Notes: generated by a model not told the origin, from the letters alone. A stretch of DNA of 64,000 nt from Epinephelus fuscoguttatus (GCF_011397635.1 NC_064771.1:14881379-14945378), one strand, 5' to 3'; shown: positions 47,646-63,800, counted from the stretch's first letter. Made by a program: numbers and translations.

Positions 47646-47919
47646 AACTAAATATTTAGCTAATATGCAAATTTACACTGCCGGTCACCGGAAGTACCAA
47701 AATAAAAGCTCGAGATGGTCAGACTGTGTTTATAGAATCAATTAATGAATTAAAACCAACTTATCGGGGGAAATGGACACTTGAACATACATTAGCGTGA
47801 TAATAACTACCTAAAATAACAAGAAACGTGTTTGGAGAAATTTTAAGTGTACTTTGAGTTGTTAGTGTCCCTTGGAGGATTAACAACCTAAGCTAATAAC
47901 AACCGTCAGTTCTTAGCCC

Positions 47920-48261
47920 GTTAGCAGTGTCTGTAATGACTCATTAACTCTTAAGCGGTCCGTGAAAAATATTTTTTCCAGCGGATGTCTTAGTTACAAC
48001 ATGATTGAGCTAGCAAAGCAGTTTTGTGTTGCGATGTGTGGTATTTATTCAGTTTTGGGAAATCACGATGTCTAGAAAGCACCAGTGGCCGCAGCAGCAG
48101 CAAAGCTATCAGGACGTCATCTGTTAAATGTCTCCCATTGTCGGATACGACATTAAACTACTCCAGTTAGCTCAATCATGTTGTAACTAAGACATCCGCT
48201 GGAAAAAATATTTTCTTCACGGACCGTTTAGAGTTAGTGAGTCATTACAGACACCGCTAAC
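47920..48261. repeat. Inner inverted repeat unique to the left arm
   Basis: GTTAGCAGTGTCTGTAATGA through CGGATGTCTTAGTTACAACA and CATGATTGAGCTA (47920-48012) is mirrored at 48168-48261 (TAGCTCAATCATGTTGTAAC ... TCATTACAGACACCGCTAAC) around a loop of about 155 bp. The right arm of the host element has no counterpart, so it looks like a separate small fold-back insertion. Confidence 0.7.
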
Positions 48262-48879
48262 GGGGCTAACAGCTAACAGTTAGCCTCGCTAATCTACGAT
48301 AACCATGTTATTAATTTCAGACCGTGATAGTAATGTTTGTTCAGTCATAGTGTTTATAGGCTTTACAAACACCAGATTAGTCTAAACGGTGATACAGTGA
48401 CGTGAAAAACGTGAGATGTGCATAAATATATGTTGCTAAACTCCGCTGGGTTTCTACCCGGTGTTTCGGATTTACTCGCGACCCTGTTAACTGGCGACCT
48501 TCAGCCGAATGCGTCTGTGGTTGTCGTAGTGACAACAGCTGTTTTCAACCAGGAAGAGAACACGTAGCTGTCCTCGCGAAGGCCTCTTTATTCAGTTTTT
48601 CGGAAGAATATCAAAACATAGCCGACCTGATCCGTCTCTGGACTCTTGGTGAAGGAACCCAGTCACGGACCGACACTCAGTCGCGGTTTGAATTACACTT
48701 GTTATGACGGAATGTTGAAAACAGGAAGAGGCCAAGTTGCTTTTCCTGTAAATCTAACTCCTATCTCGAATAAATTTTCTAAATAGGCCTACACAGTTTC
48801 GTCTCTGGTGCCTGCCTAAATAAACATGTGCCATATTAAAGAACCGTTCAGCCCTGTGAAACGTAAAAAAGAAAATTTT

Positions 48880-48950
48880 CACGGGATTCGAACCCGCTTC
48901 GTCATGGGAAAATAAATTAAGAGCGCACCATTAACGGGGCACGCCACTAT
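48880..48950 (-). repeat. tRNA-like segment with a B box
   Basis: On the - strand GCGGGTTCGAATCCCGT fits the B box and T-arm of a tRNA, and about 50 bases before it GTGGCGTGCCCCGTTAATGG is A-box-like. It does not fold as an intact tRNA by eye. The right arm has only the A-box-like part (AGTGGCGCCCGTTAACTGAG at 50229). Confidence 0.4.
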
Positions 48951-49239
48951 AACAACGCCACTTTATTGACAGATCCATTAAAAATACGACAACATACAGC
49001 CAGTTATGTCTTCACATTGGAAAGTAGCTAGATCAACTTGTGACCACACTGTCCATGCACTGAGGAACATTTTACATTCTCACTGCTTTCCAATACAAAA
49101 ACCAGCGGTTTTAAATCCACTTAATTCATAAACCTAACGTTTATTGTTGTGCTACAGGTCGATAAAGCCAATATTCATATACTCACGTGGAAATACTTTA
49201 TTTTAAATTAAGCAATAAAGCAGCAGCTGTATAATAATG

Positions 49240-49945
49240 TATCCAGTTAGGCCTACTTCATGTTGTAGCAGATAACGTCATGTTGTAGCCTTATGACAAA
49301 CACTGAAAATCACATCTTTTATGAAACCATTAACAATAAATACATTTGAGGTGGTCCAGAAAAAACACACATGGTAGGCTATATGGTATACCAAACATTT
49401 TGGGTTCAACAGTGAAGAAACAAGTAAGATCCTGCAACATAACCACAACTCCTTTGGCCAAAAGGTCATATTTCCTTGAGATGACGCACAAGTAGATCTG
49501 ATGTACTCATCTGGCTGTCATTCATGTAACTAAACTTGCATTCAATGTTCACCTTTTATTAATGTGGCTGTGCTTGTAGTTTCCAGCAGATCATTGTTTA
49601 CTACCGGTAGCATTGTTCTGGTAGGAAACATGACATCGGAACTAAGTGAAAGTGTCAAAAGTCAAGTTAATATTCATGTAAATAGGGACTTTCTCAGATC
49701 ATGGCAAGACCAAATGATCCCAAGAGTGCACTGCATGTGACTCCGGGTGAAGTTAGTTTGCCGTTGGATAATAGATAAACTAGAGCCTGAAACCCATTTA
49801 TAAAGAGGTGTGCCTTATTAGGCCCACTTGGCAAAACCATTCTACATTGGTGTGGGGTGTCTGGGTCCAGTAATGGGGGTATTAGCCCTTCTCTTTGTTA
49901 CTCACTATTTTCTGCCTATGAGAGGAAATCACTGAAACTAACTTC
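49240..49945. other. Single-copy middle of the fold-back element
   Basis: About 0.7 kb lies between the arms, with a 63-codon frame on the - strand (49278-49469) that I cannot assign. It may be a transposase relic or chance. Confidence 0.35.
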
Positions 49946-50440
49946 ACCTCTGCTGCTTTATTGCTTAATTTAAAATAAAGTATTTCCACGTGAGTATATG
50001 AATATTGGCTTTATCGACCTGTAGCACAACAATAAACGTTAGGTTTATGAATTAAGTGGATTTAAAACCGCTGGTTTTTGTATTGGAAAGCAGTGAGAAT
50101 GTAAAATGTTCCTCAGTGCATGGACAGTGTGGTCACAAGTTGATCTAGCTACTTCCCAATGTGAAGACATAACTGGCTGTATGTTGTCGGATTTTTAATG
50201 GATCTGTCAATAAAGTAGCGTTGCCATAGTGGCGCCCGTTAACTGAGTGCGCTCTTCCTTCAACATTCCTTCACCAAGAGTCCAGAGACGGATCAGGTCG
50301 GCTATGTTTTGATATTCTTCCGAAAAACTGAATAAAGAGGCCTTCGCGAGGACAGCTACGTGTTCTCTTCCTGGTTGAAAACAGCTGTTGTCACTACGAC
50401 AACCACAGACGCATTCGGCTGAAGGTCGCCAGTTAACAGG

Positions 50441-51919
50441 GGGTCCGTTTCACAAAGCAGGTTTAGTGAAAACTCAGAGTCTGTTAAACCCTGAAATGAG
50501 GGAAACTCTGAGTTTTCCGTTTCAAAAAGGGAGGTAACTCTAGCCTGTTTCAGAGAGAGAGGTAACTTAAGCTCTCGGTCAGTTACCGTAGTAACAGACT
50601 CTATGAACCTAACCTGGTCGGGACCAGGTTTTTCTCAATGAACCTCGAGTTTCTCTCTGTCTCCGCCCTCTTTCAGAGCCACACACTCCAATTGATTTCC
50701 TCATTCAGTCAGTCAGCAGGCGAGTTTTGGCGTAGCCTAGTTCTGCCGTCTGTCATTTTAAAATATCATTAAAAAAAAAAAATCAGAGTCAGTATATTAG
50801 AAGTCCATCAGGCACAGTAGGTGGCGACTTTTTTCACTACTACATGGCATGTCCTTTTGATAACGATCCCGTGGATGAAGGAGCAGCATTACTGCACAGA
50901 GAATTAAATATTCGCCAGGAGATGGTTATCAGATCACGCATAGATGTTTTAGCATTTCCACACAATTATATTTTTGAGCTGTAGTCTACCGTTTCACGTC
51001 ACACTCCATCATCTACATACACAACCTAATCCGTCCTTACATTTGCAACATTACCAATCATAGTCATGCTCTCACATCCCAGCAGATATTGTGTGTTGCG
51101 CTGCGTTTCTTTGCAAATGGAAGTTTTTTGTACAATGTCGGAGATGCTGAGCACTTATTGAGTAAGGCAACTGTGTGCAGGGCGGTCAGAAAAGTGTGCT
51201 CGTTTTACGGGCATCTGCCTTCTTTCTGTTGGCTGAGTAGAAGTATGTGTAAGTTTAAATAGGCTTAGGCTTAATTATTTAACAGAACATGATATAGATG
51301 AGAAGACATTTATGTGTGTGAAAACAGCATTATGTTGGGGATAAAACAACTGCACAGTCAAACAGCCACTTAATATTTACTTAACAATGTATAGCATGAT
51401 CAAAATGAGGTACCCCCATGAGATTATGCCGAGGTCTTACCTGTTTGAACAATGTGTTTACATTTCATCCTAAACTGCTGCCAAGTGCGCTTCTCCCCCG
51501 CGGGATTGCACCTAAATGAAATAAATTAATAGGCTACCATTCAAGACCCGAGCAGCAATGTTCTCCCACGCCGTCTCCCTCTCTTTTGCAGCTGCAGCGG
51601 TGTTGCACTTCTTTTTGAAAACATGTGCAAACTCGCCGTATGAGCGCATTAAGATTTCTAATTCTATTGGGGTGAAAAACGCAGCCCTCCTCTTCCGCGT
51701 TGCCATGGTGACTCGTCAAATCGGGGCTCCATTGATGCTGGCTTTTTATAGTTGTGGTGCATGCGCTTAACTCCAAGTGAAACTACTCCGAGTTGATTAA
51801 ACTGATTCAAATCAGCTGTTCTGGAACTGGAAACTCAGAGTTTCCTATCTCAGAGTAGATCAACTCAGAGTTCAGGATTAGACTCAGAGTTTGTTAAACC
51901 TGCTTTGTGAAACGGACCC
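50441..51919. mobile_element. Harbinger-like element nested in the right arm
   Basis: Ends GGGTCCGTTTCACAAAGCAG and CTGCTTTGTGAAACGGACCC are perfect mirrors for at least 20 bp, with further mirrored CTCAGAGTT/AACTCTGAG words inside. AGG flanks both sides (50438-50440 and 51920-51922), a 3-bp duplication. Removing it and one AGG restores the sequence found in the opposite arm (AGTTAACAGGGTCGCG), which proves the insertion. It carries a Myb/SANT-like protein remnant on the - strand but has no room for a transposase. Confidence 0.85.
51445..51706 (-). pseudogene. Harbinger Myb/SANT-like protein remnant
   Basis: The frame 51706-51512 begins MATRKRRAAFFTPIELEILM and continues YGEFAHVFKKKCNTAAAAKE and WENIAARVLN. 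This is the trihelix Myb-like domain of the second protein of PIF/Harbinger elements, which binds the element ends and helps the transposase into the nucleus. Downstream on the same strand NPAGEKRTWQQFRMKCKHIV is readable in another phase after a TTTAG acceptor, as in relatives with an intron here. The donor side (AATGGTAGCC) does not restore the frame, so the gene looks dead. Confidence 0.7.
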
Positions 51920-52221
51920 AGGGTCGCGAGTAAATCCGAAACACGGAAGTATTTGTAAACAACAAGGTGATTCCCTCCGAAGGGACACTAACAGCTCAAA
52001 GTACACATCAAATAAAATTTCTCCAAACACGTTTCTTGTTATTTTAGGTAGTTATTATCACGCTAATGTATGTTCAAGTGTCCATTTCCCCCGATAAGTT
52101 GGTTTTAATTTGTTATTTGATTCTATAAACAGTCTGACCATCTCGAGCTTTTATTTTGGTACTTCCGGTGACCGGCAGTGTGAATTTGCATATTAGCTAA
52201 ATATTTAGTTTCACCCAAAAC

Positions 52222-52440
52222 ATTTAGATTTAACATTTAGATTTAGATTTAGATTTAATATTTAGATTTAACATTTATATTTATATTTATATTTATATTT
52301 ATATTTAGCATTTAGATTTAATATTTAGATTTAGATTTAATATTTAGATTTAGATTTAGCATTTAGATTTAGATTTAATATTTAGATTTAACATTTAACA
52401 TTTAGGTGCCACATTTAATATTTAGATTTAACTATTTAAT
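52222..52440. repeat. AGATTT/AACATTT array, right arm
   Basis: The inverse of the 47400-47645 array (TTTAGATTTAGATTTAATAT units). The two differ in number and order of units, so each has drifted on its own. Confidence 0.9.
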
Positions 52441-52599
52441 ATATTTCTAAGTTAACAAATATTGCTGTAAATGTGGTAAAAGGTGACGTTAAAAAAATCA
52501 CAATACTTTTTTAAACATTGTTTGAAGCTAAATGTGGCAAAATGTTGATGTTATTTTCAGCGTGAAACACTTTACAAACGGCACCCCATAGAAGATTGT

Positions 52600-54210
52600 G
52601 TTGCTTCTTCTTTAAAAAAGTCAGTCTCACCTTAAAAGTTGCCTTTCACGTTATAAACAGGGACTATTGCTGGAAGTCTAATCCAGATGTGATGATGTCA
52701 TAAAGAACACAAAATGTAATCTCTTAAAATAGACACAAACACACTCACATGCACCCGACTCCTGCCCTGTATGTTAATCCAGCTCTCATCTCATACAGTA
52801 TGAGGTGGCGGTGAAGGTTTAATTCCTCCTCAGGTCATGCCCCAAGATGGCGCTGCGTTGAGGGGAAGCAGCCACAAGATGGCGCCTGTAATCTGTCAGT
52901 AAGTCACAAGGGTTTCAGATGTTTGATGGTTTTATATTGCAAACTTATAGGCATGGAAATACGCTATATTTGTTTACTGAGCTTCACATGACTTAGGCCT
53001 TAATAGCTTGTTTTTTCAGTATAACAAGTGGCTCTGAGACAGAAAACGCTCTCACTCACAAAGTGTGAAGTCAGAGCTTCACAGCTTGAGACACTTTTGA
53101 GAATAATGAGATTTATTCCCTTGGTTCTCGTTACAAAAAAGCATCCCTCCCCTCTCTCTGCTAATGCCATTAGTGCTGACTGGATTCACAGGAGACGCTG
53201 CTGTGTCAGATTGTTTGAGAGGCTTCCCTTCACAGACAACAAACTCATCAGTTTAGAGTGGCCTGTTGTCATGGTGACCAGTTGCAAACCTTAAAAAAAC
53301 CCTAAAAACCACCCAACTCTTCACCTTACAGTAGGTCAGGTGTGGGTGCATGTGTGTGTCACAGCATTTCTAGTTAAAACACATCATAATACTCAAAACT
53401 GACCAAGTATCTAACCTGTGTTACACATAAGTGAATGATCTGAGTTAAAAAAGTAAAATATTTCTGGTATTATTTTGACTGAAAATCTTGTTTTTGTGTG
53501 TTTGTATATCTTCTACTGTCACAGAAGTAGATTTTTGATGACACACTATTGTGTTAAGTATTTCCCTTTTTTCCAACTTCCTCCCCCTCTGATGACAATC
53601 TGATAGAGACTGGTAATAGGATACTGCATTGTTTCTTTGTTAAAACACAAGATTCACTTCAACTAAAGTCAAATTTACACCACAGTTCTCTTTTAACCTG
53701 TTAATCAGGCTTATGGGTAAATAAAATACACCCCAAACAGCCAGACAGTGCGGTTTCGAGTCCCTATCTTTTACTGACAAAGCTTGAAATATTAGTGATA
53801 CCATAATGTAAGATGAGGACAACAATCCTCTGCCTGCTGAGATGATGTGACCTGCTGCTCTATGTTCGTCTGAATTTAGGAGATTATTCACTAAAACCAA
53901 AGAGAGAAAAGGGGCCTGATTAAATTTGAGATGCCTGTAAGCTTGCACACATGCACCTGCAGAGAGGGGGCGGAGGATGGAGAGGAGGGAAGGGAGAGAG
54001 GAGAGAGAAATGTATCACAGTGGGAAAAGTTGATTGGACCAAACCCACAGTTTTATGACAGTGAGGTAGAGAGACAGAGCAGCGAGTAGCGGATATAAAA
54101 CAGTGAAGGTTAATTGGGCAGGTGAGGAACACGAGAAGGAGGCGGCGGGTTGCGAGAAAACTTGATCCGCAGACAGGTTGGAAACTCAAGCATCCTTCGG
54201 TGCATCCACC
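52600..54210. other. Spacer upstream of the third parvalbumin gene
   Basis: No gene is supported. It includes AAGATGGCGC words at 52842-52885 and a purine-rich tract at 53965-54010. The region just before 54217 is presumably proximal promoter. Confidence 0.4.
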
Positions 54211-54216
54211 CCGGTG

Positions 54217-54332
54217 TATATAAGAGTAAGCCAGCTGTCAGCGGGCACCACAAAGCCTTATCTCTCTCTGCTGCTGCTGCTGCTGCTGCTGCTGCGTTGG
54301 ACCTGGACGGAGAGGAAAGCGAGCCAACAGCG
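54217..54332 (+). promoter_or_regulatory. TATA box and untranslated first exon of the pvalb8-like gene
   Basis: TATATAAG at 54217-54224 points to a start near 54248. The exon ends at 54332 with AACAGCG|GTGAGT. A (CTG)9 tract at 54268-54294 would be transcribed in the 5' UTR. The next exon begins at 55776 after TCCCTACAG. Confidence 0.7.
54268..54294 (+). repeat. (CTG)9 in a 5' UTR
   Basis: Nine perfect CTG units lie about 20 bases after the predicted transcription start. Open frames crossing it (poly-Ala/Leu) are artefacts. Confidence 0.9.
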
Positions 54333-54429
54333 GTGAGTCCCACAGCTGCACGGGGGAGGACACAGGTGCTGGCCAGGTGTGCTACCTGCCTGCTCGGTAG
54401 GGAAGCGGAGCTGGCACCGGAACCATAGC

Positions 54430-55685
54430 CTGTATTATATGTTTTTTTTTGTTTTTTTGTTTTTTTCAGGGGTTTATGCACGTTTTAGCTTAGTCTGAAA
54501 TTCCTTAAGTGACTAAAAGCAGTATTTTGCCAGCAGACTACCGACCAAAATGAGCAATTCATGATTTGTTAAAAGATTTTCTCAAGCGGTTAGGTCAAAT
54601 ATAGTACTTCTTTTCAGCACATTAAACATTTATTGCCATGAAATATTCCTATAGGATGATAAATATAACTTAAAACAATAAAAAATGAAAACACAAGAAC
54701 TCCTCAGACTTTAAGGGACTGTACTAAAATTATTACAGTATGTACACTTTTCAAGACAGCTTTTCCAAAGTGTTTTACAGTCAGTAATAAAATGCATATC
54801 TGTACACAGCATGAAAACATAAAGCAAAAAATATAATTTGTAAAATGGATACTCAATAACAAAACAATAAAAGACAAATAAAACCAAAAGAAATTGCAAG
54901 CAACACATTTATGAATAAAAACTTTAAAAAACAGAAAGGTTGTATATTTTATTTTTATTTATTTTATTATCTTTTTTTTTCTTTTTTTTCTTTCTTTTTT
55001 TTTTTTACTAAGCAAAGGGATTCTGTATCTGTTTGGAGTGCAGCAGCTGGTGTTTAAACTTTTTCTGATGATGGATTTATATTTGCTCCATTTATTTTGA
55101 AGTAAAATTATATTATTATTATTGGTAGGGTAAAGGACCAATATTAATAACACTGTTGAGGCTTTTGCTTTGTTTTGTTTTTTGTTGTTGTTTTTTTTTC
55201 CATAAAATAAAATATATGCCTCACCCCCGCTTCACAGCCCAATAACTTTTGCACAGTCCCTGAGTGCCAATTATCTGGCACAGCCCAGCCAATCCAATTA
55301 AGCAGTTCAAGTACACCAAATAGCCTCAGTCACCAAGATGCCACCAGGGGAAATACAACCAGGAAGCCTGATAAATCAGATGGATCATAACATAATTATT
55401 AGGAATTAGGAATTAGGACAACACACAAGCAGTTTAGCCTCATGAGTTTGCTATAGTAATACATGTAAGATTGTGGTTTCACTGATTCTCTAAAATCTTT
55501 CTGACAATTTGAGCATATTTGCAAAGCAATCATGATTGAACTTTTGATGGGATCATAATATTAACCCAGATACATCTGCAAATACCAAAAAAAAAAAAAA
55601 AAAGTTAATCCAGCAGGACACAAAAAACAGACTGGGAGCAAATTACAAAACCTGAGGTAGGTGAAGAAGATGTGTATCTGAAAGA
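54430..55685. other. Intron 1 of the pvalb8-like gene
   Basis: AT-rich, with T-rich and A-rich simple tracts (54439-54467, 54969-55007, 55587-55602). No exon is seen. Confidence 0.55.

Positions 55686-55687
<2 letters not shown>

Positions 55688-55742
<55 letters not shown>
55688..55742 (+). repeat. (GT)27 just before coding exon 1
   Basis: A perfect GT run of 55 bases ends 33 bases before the exon start at 55776. Confidence 0.95.
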
Positions 55743-55745
<3 letters not shown>

Positions 55746-55782
55746 AATTTACCGAGCTTTTCTTTGTCCCTACAGGACCAAC

Positions 55783-60728
<4,946 letters not shown>

Positions 60729-60979
60729 GTTTTCCTGATGACTAGAGCTCAAGTCTTCGGGTCTTCGGTCCTCTCCCTGTGTCTGGACTCTTCTGACCCT
60801 GGCCTGCATTCCCAGTGACTTCTCATGTTTTCTACTAAATTCTGTGTGTGCTAATTGTTTTTAAATGACCTTTTGTCCATTTTAAAGACAGCAGACTTTT
60901 AATGTGTCTTTGTGTTGGTCCATGTTTTCTTTTCTGTGCACACCCCACCTCTGTTAGTGAATGAGACCAAATAAACATG

Positions 60980-62220
60980 TGGAAACACAGATCGCCTCTT
61001 CATGCTCATCTCTTCTTAGAATATGTGGCATGGGAAAACAAATGCTGTAAAAGCATTCCTCTTATTATATCCTGTGTGCAACAATAATGCCTAATTTACT
61101 GGACACACATAAGAAAAGATGTTTAGAGATCAATATGGGTGCAGATTATTGTTGGTAACAATGTAGCTCATGACTGGGTTGGGGAGTAGAGTAATACAAG
61201 TAGCGGTGTTACATATTTAAAATACAAAATGTACTCTGTTTTTTTTTTTGTTTTATTTGCTCAAAGATTCATATGAGGCACCTATTTCCCATAAACAGAC
61301 ACTGTAAGAAAAGTGTTTTTGGCATATCCAAACAAATGAGCTCAAAAAGATGATTTTGAGGTATTCCAGAAGTAATCCAAAGTACTTAGAATACATCCCT
61401 TAGTTTAAATAATCAATTTGAATATGTTACAAATAAAATTTTAGGGCATGTATTCAACACTGCTCATGACTATATAGTATATTATTCTTACATCATCATC
61501 CACTGAGCTGAAGAAATGTGTTTATCCATTTTTAACTTTAACAAAAAAACTCTTCAGAAACAAAACATTGAATGGTTACGAACTGGACCAGTGACTTTCT
61601 ATTTGGCTATTTCTAGTTTGTGGACTGTTTGATGGTTTTGGCACATCTGTGCTGATTTTCTGTTTTATTTTCTATGATTAATATCTAAAAAAGAAGGGGT
61701 AGGACTCGAAATGTTTTTATGTTATTCTTACCCCTTTTGAACATGAACAATATTATTTGAGTTGCTCATTTGTTGCTTATATGTTGCTGATCATCAAGTT
61801 TGTTTTTGTATTCATTGCTTACAAGTTTTATTTTGTGTTTGTATTATGTTAACATGTTTAATAAATTGACTAGGAAAATGTTTACAATTTAGCAATTTGA
61901 ATTTAGTATTAGTTTAGTATGGTTTTTAAAGTTTCTTTTTTGTTGTTTTTTTTTTTTCAAAATTATTTTTTGGGGCGTTTTTGCCTTTAATTGATAGGAC
62001 AGTTAAGTGTGAAAGGGGGAGAGAGGGTTTCAATATTTTTTTATAGAGACATTATAGAAGAAAATGTAGAAAATAAAGGGGACTGAAAGTAAAAAAAAAA
62101 AGGTGAAAGTAAATGTTGTGTAATTTAAACAAATGACTGTGGAGATTAGGTAACAAATGTCCAGGGCCTTCCAGAGGTATATAGTATACAAGATTTGTTA
62201 ACAAATCCAGCATAGTGTGC
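60980..62220. other. Intergenic, with a common fish repeat fragment
   Basis: AT-rich. At 61965-62030 TTTTTTGGGGCGTTTTTGCC, TTGATAGGACAGTTAAGTGT and GGGGGAGAGAGGG match a dispersed fish repeat. No gene is supported. Confidence 0.45.
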
Positions 62221-62224
62221 CTTC

Positions 62225-62435
62225 ATTATGTAGGAGGATGTAAAATGTCTTGTTTTGATATTCTGTTTACTGTCAGTGTGGAGGAAAGGAACCAAAAAAT
62301 GTTCACATTTAAGAAGCTGGAATCAGAGATTTTTTTTAAATACTCAAACTAGTTAATAAATTATTAGATTAGTTAGCAGTTAATATAATAGTTGACAATT
62401 AATCAGTTAATTAATCAATAATTGCAGCTCTAATT
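62225..62435 (-). mobile_element. hAT-like MITE, inverted partial copy
   Basis: Read on the + strand: ATGTCTTGTTTTGATATTCT, ATTTAAGAAGCTGGAATCAG, AGTTGACAATTAATCAGTTA and AATCAATAATTGCAGCTCT. It is the same family as the 17480-17870 copy, in the other orientation. Confidence 0.75.
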
Positions 62436-62789
62436 GTGACTAAGTAAAGGGTTAATTGGGTTAAGACCTATTTGTTGACATTCCTTTCTTAATTGAGCTT
62501 AATAGTGTCATTATTATCCCCAGGACAAAGTGAGGCCTGAACTCTTTGCAAACATTGTGTCTTAAAAAAACACTCAGTTAAAACTAAGTACAGGTTAAGC
62601 CACTTATTATTGTTATATTATTGCATATTTAAAAGTCTATTTAATAACCCAGAAGTTATCCTTCAGTTCAGTTCATGCTCCCAGTATTGACTAGGAACCT
62701 TTATTTGACTGGAAATCGATCTTACCCGAACAGTAGAACTTGTGGCACCGCGCTGTCAAAAGCAGGAAGTATGTAAAGTATAATGCGGC

Positions 62790-62884
62790 ATCTCCTCTCA
62801 TTGATCTCATTTCCTCATTTTATTTTTATTTACGTCGTCTCTAACTTCGGGCACCTGGTCGTGTTGGGTTTATGCTCTGTAAGG
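62790..62884 (+). other. Possible untranslated first exon of the next gene
   Basis: Sequence with several CpG sites (ACGTCGTC, TTCGGGC, GGTCGTG) ends in CTCTGTAAG|GTGAGTGCTC, a strong donor at 62885, with a CpG-rich start of intron after it. No TATA or coding start is seen. If real, the coding part lies beyond the window. Confidence 0.3.
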
Positions 62885-62889
62885 TGAGT

Positions 62890-63800
62890 GCTCCCGTCGT
62901 GTTACTGTGTTACCGTCACGGTTCACTCAGTTTTCTTCCGCCTGGGACACAACTAGCAGAGACAGCTAACCAGCTAACTAGCTGCTCAAACTGACCCAAC
63001 ATCGGCTGGCTGCTGGCTTGGTAACAGTTTATGGTATGCAGTTGTACTCGTTTACTTACAGAGCCTCCACTTACTCCGTGAGTTTAACGAATTCAGTCAT
63101 AATTATAAAAAAAAATAGCGAGTGTGTAAGGACATTGTAAGGTTTCTCCTCTCTGGGTTTTAGCTCAGCTCGCAGAGACTTCACCGGCTTAACGACAGAT
63201 TTACGTTGCTACATTTACAGTAAATATGTGTACACAATGATAAAATGCAAAACAAGCAGCAAACAGACATACCTCCTAGATTCAGAGAGTTCAAGCATCC
63301 ATGGATAGCTATTTAAATATTGAAGTAAAGCCAACATGCTGAACTTTTTCCTCCTCTGAATGTATCTAAGGGCTGCTAGCTTAGTTTCAAGTAAAGATTT
63401 TAAAGTTACATTAAAACCCTTAATGACCTCATAAATCATGATTGTTGCTGTTAAGTTATCTGACACTGTGGTAAGTTGTTGGGGCAGCAAAGTATTAAAA
63501 TGTTGCTCATATATTAATGTATTCATAAATCCTTGGTGCATTGAAGTGCTGAAAAGTTACATTCAGTTTCCAGTCTGTTAGGTGCACCTCTGATACAACA
63601 GCCCTGCCTTCAGGAGGGTTATGTTCATGTTATGTTTGCCTCATACTGAAAATGTGTTCACTGCATGTATATCTATGAGTGTAGACTGTATTAGAAATGC
63701 TTCTCAGTATCGCAGACTGCCTTATACTAACATACTGGTAAATATGTGTCAAGGTTAGTTTTGTGCTAACTATAAAATTTTCCTCCAATGTTATAATGCT
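62890..63800. other. Presumed intron of the next gene or spacer
   Basis: GCTAACCAGCTAACTAGCTG words near 62965 are common in fish intronic DNA. A 108-codon frame at 63215-63541 (-) has no domain I know. Confidence 0.3.

Larger units (their letters stand above)
47259..52590. mobile_element. 5.3 kb fold-back transposon-like element with 6-bp target duplication
   Basis: The ends are perfect mirrors: TATGGGGTGCCGTTTGTAAA at 47259 and TTTACAAACGGCACCCCATA at 52571-52590. GAAGAT flanks both sides (47253-47258 and 52591-52596). The arms match in mirror order along about 1.2 kb or more. They include the AAATCT-type arrays, CCGGTCACCGGAAGTACC / GGTACTTCCGGTGACCGG, the CGCGACCCTGTTAACTGGCG stretch, and a final pair 48900-49235 / 49948-50260 around a 0.7 kb single-copy middle. 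The left arm carries extra DNA at about 47885-48465 (itself an inverted repeat) and 48660-48885. The right arm carries a nested 1479-bp element. No transposase gene is visible. A 6-bp duplication limits the possible superfamilies, but I cannot name one with confidence. Confidence 0.85.

Noticed and set aside
48880-48950. A functional tRNA gene
   Set aside because: The B box is good, but the acceptor and D arms do not pair properly by eye, so only a tRNA-like segment is reported.
54110-54481. Long open frames on both strands over the third parvalbumin promoter
   Set aside because: They cross the TATA box, the untranslated exon and the (CTG)9 tract (poly-Ala/Leu); splice sites and the family N-terminus place translation at 55783.
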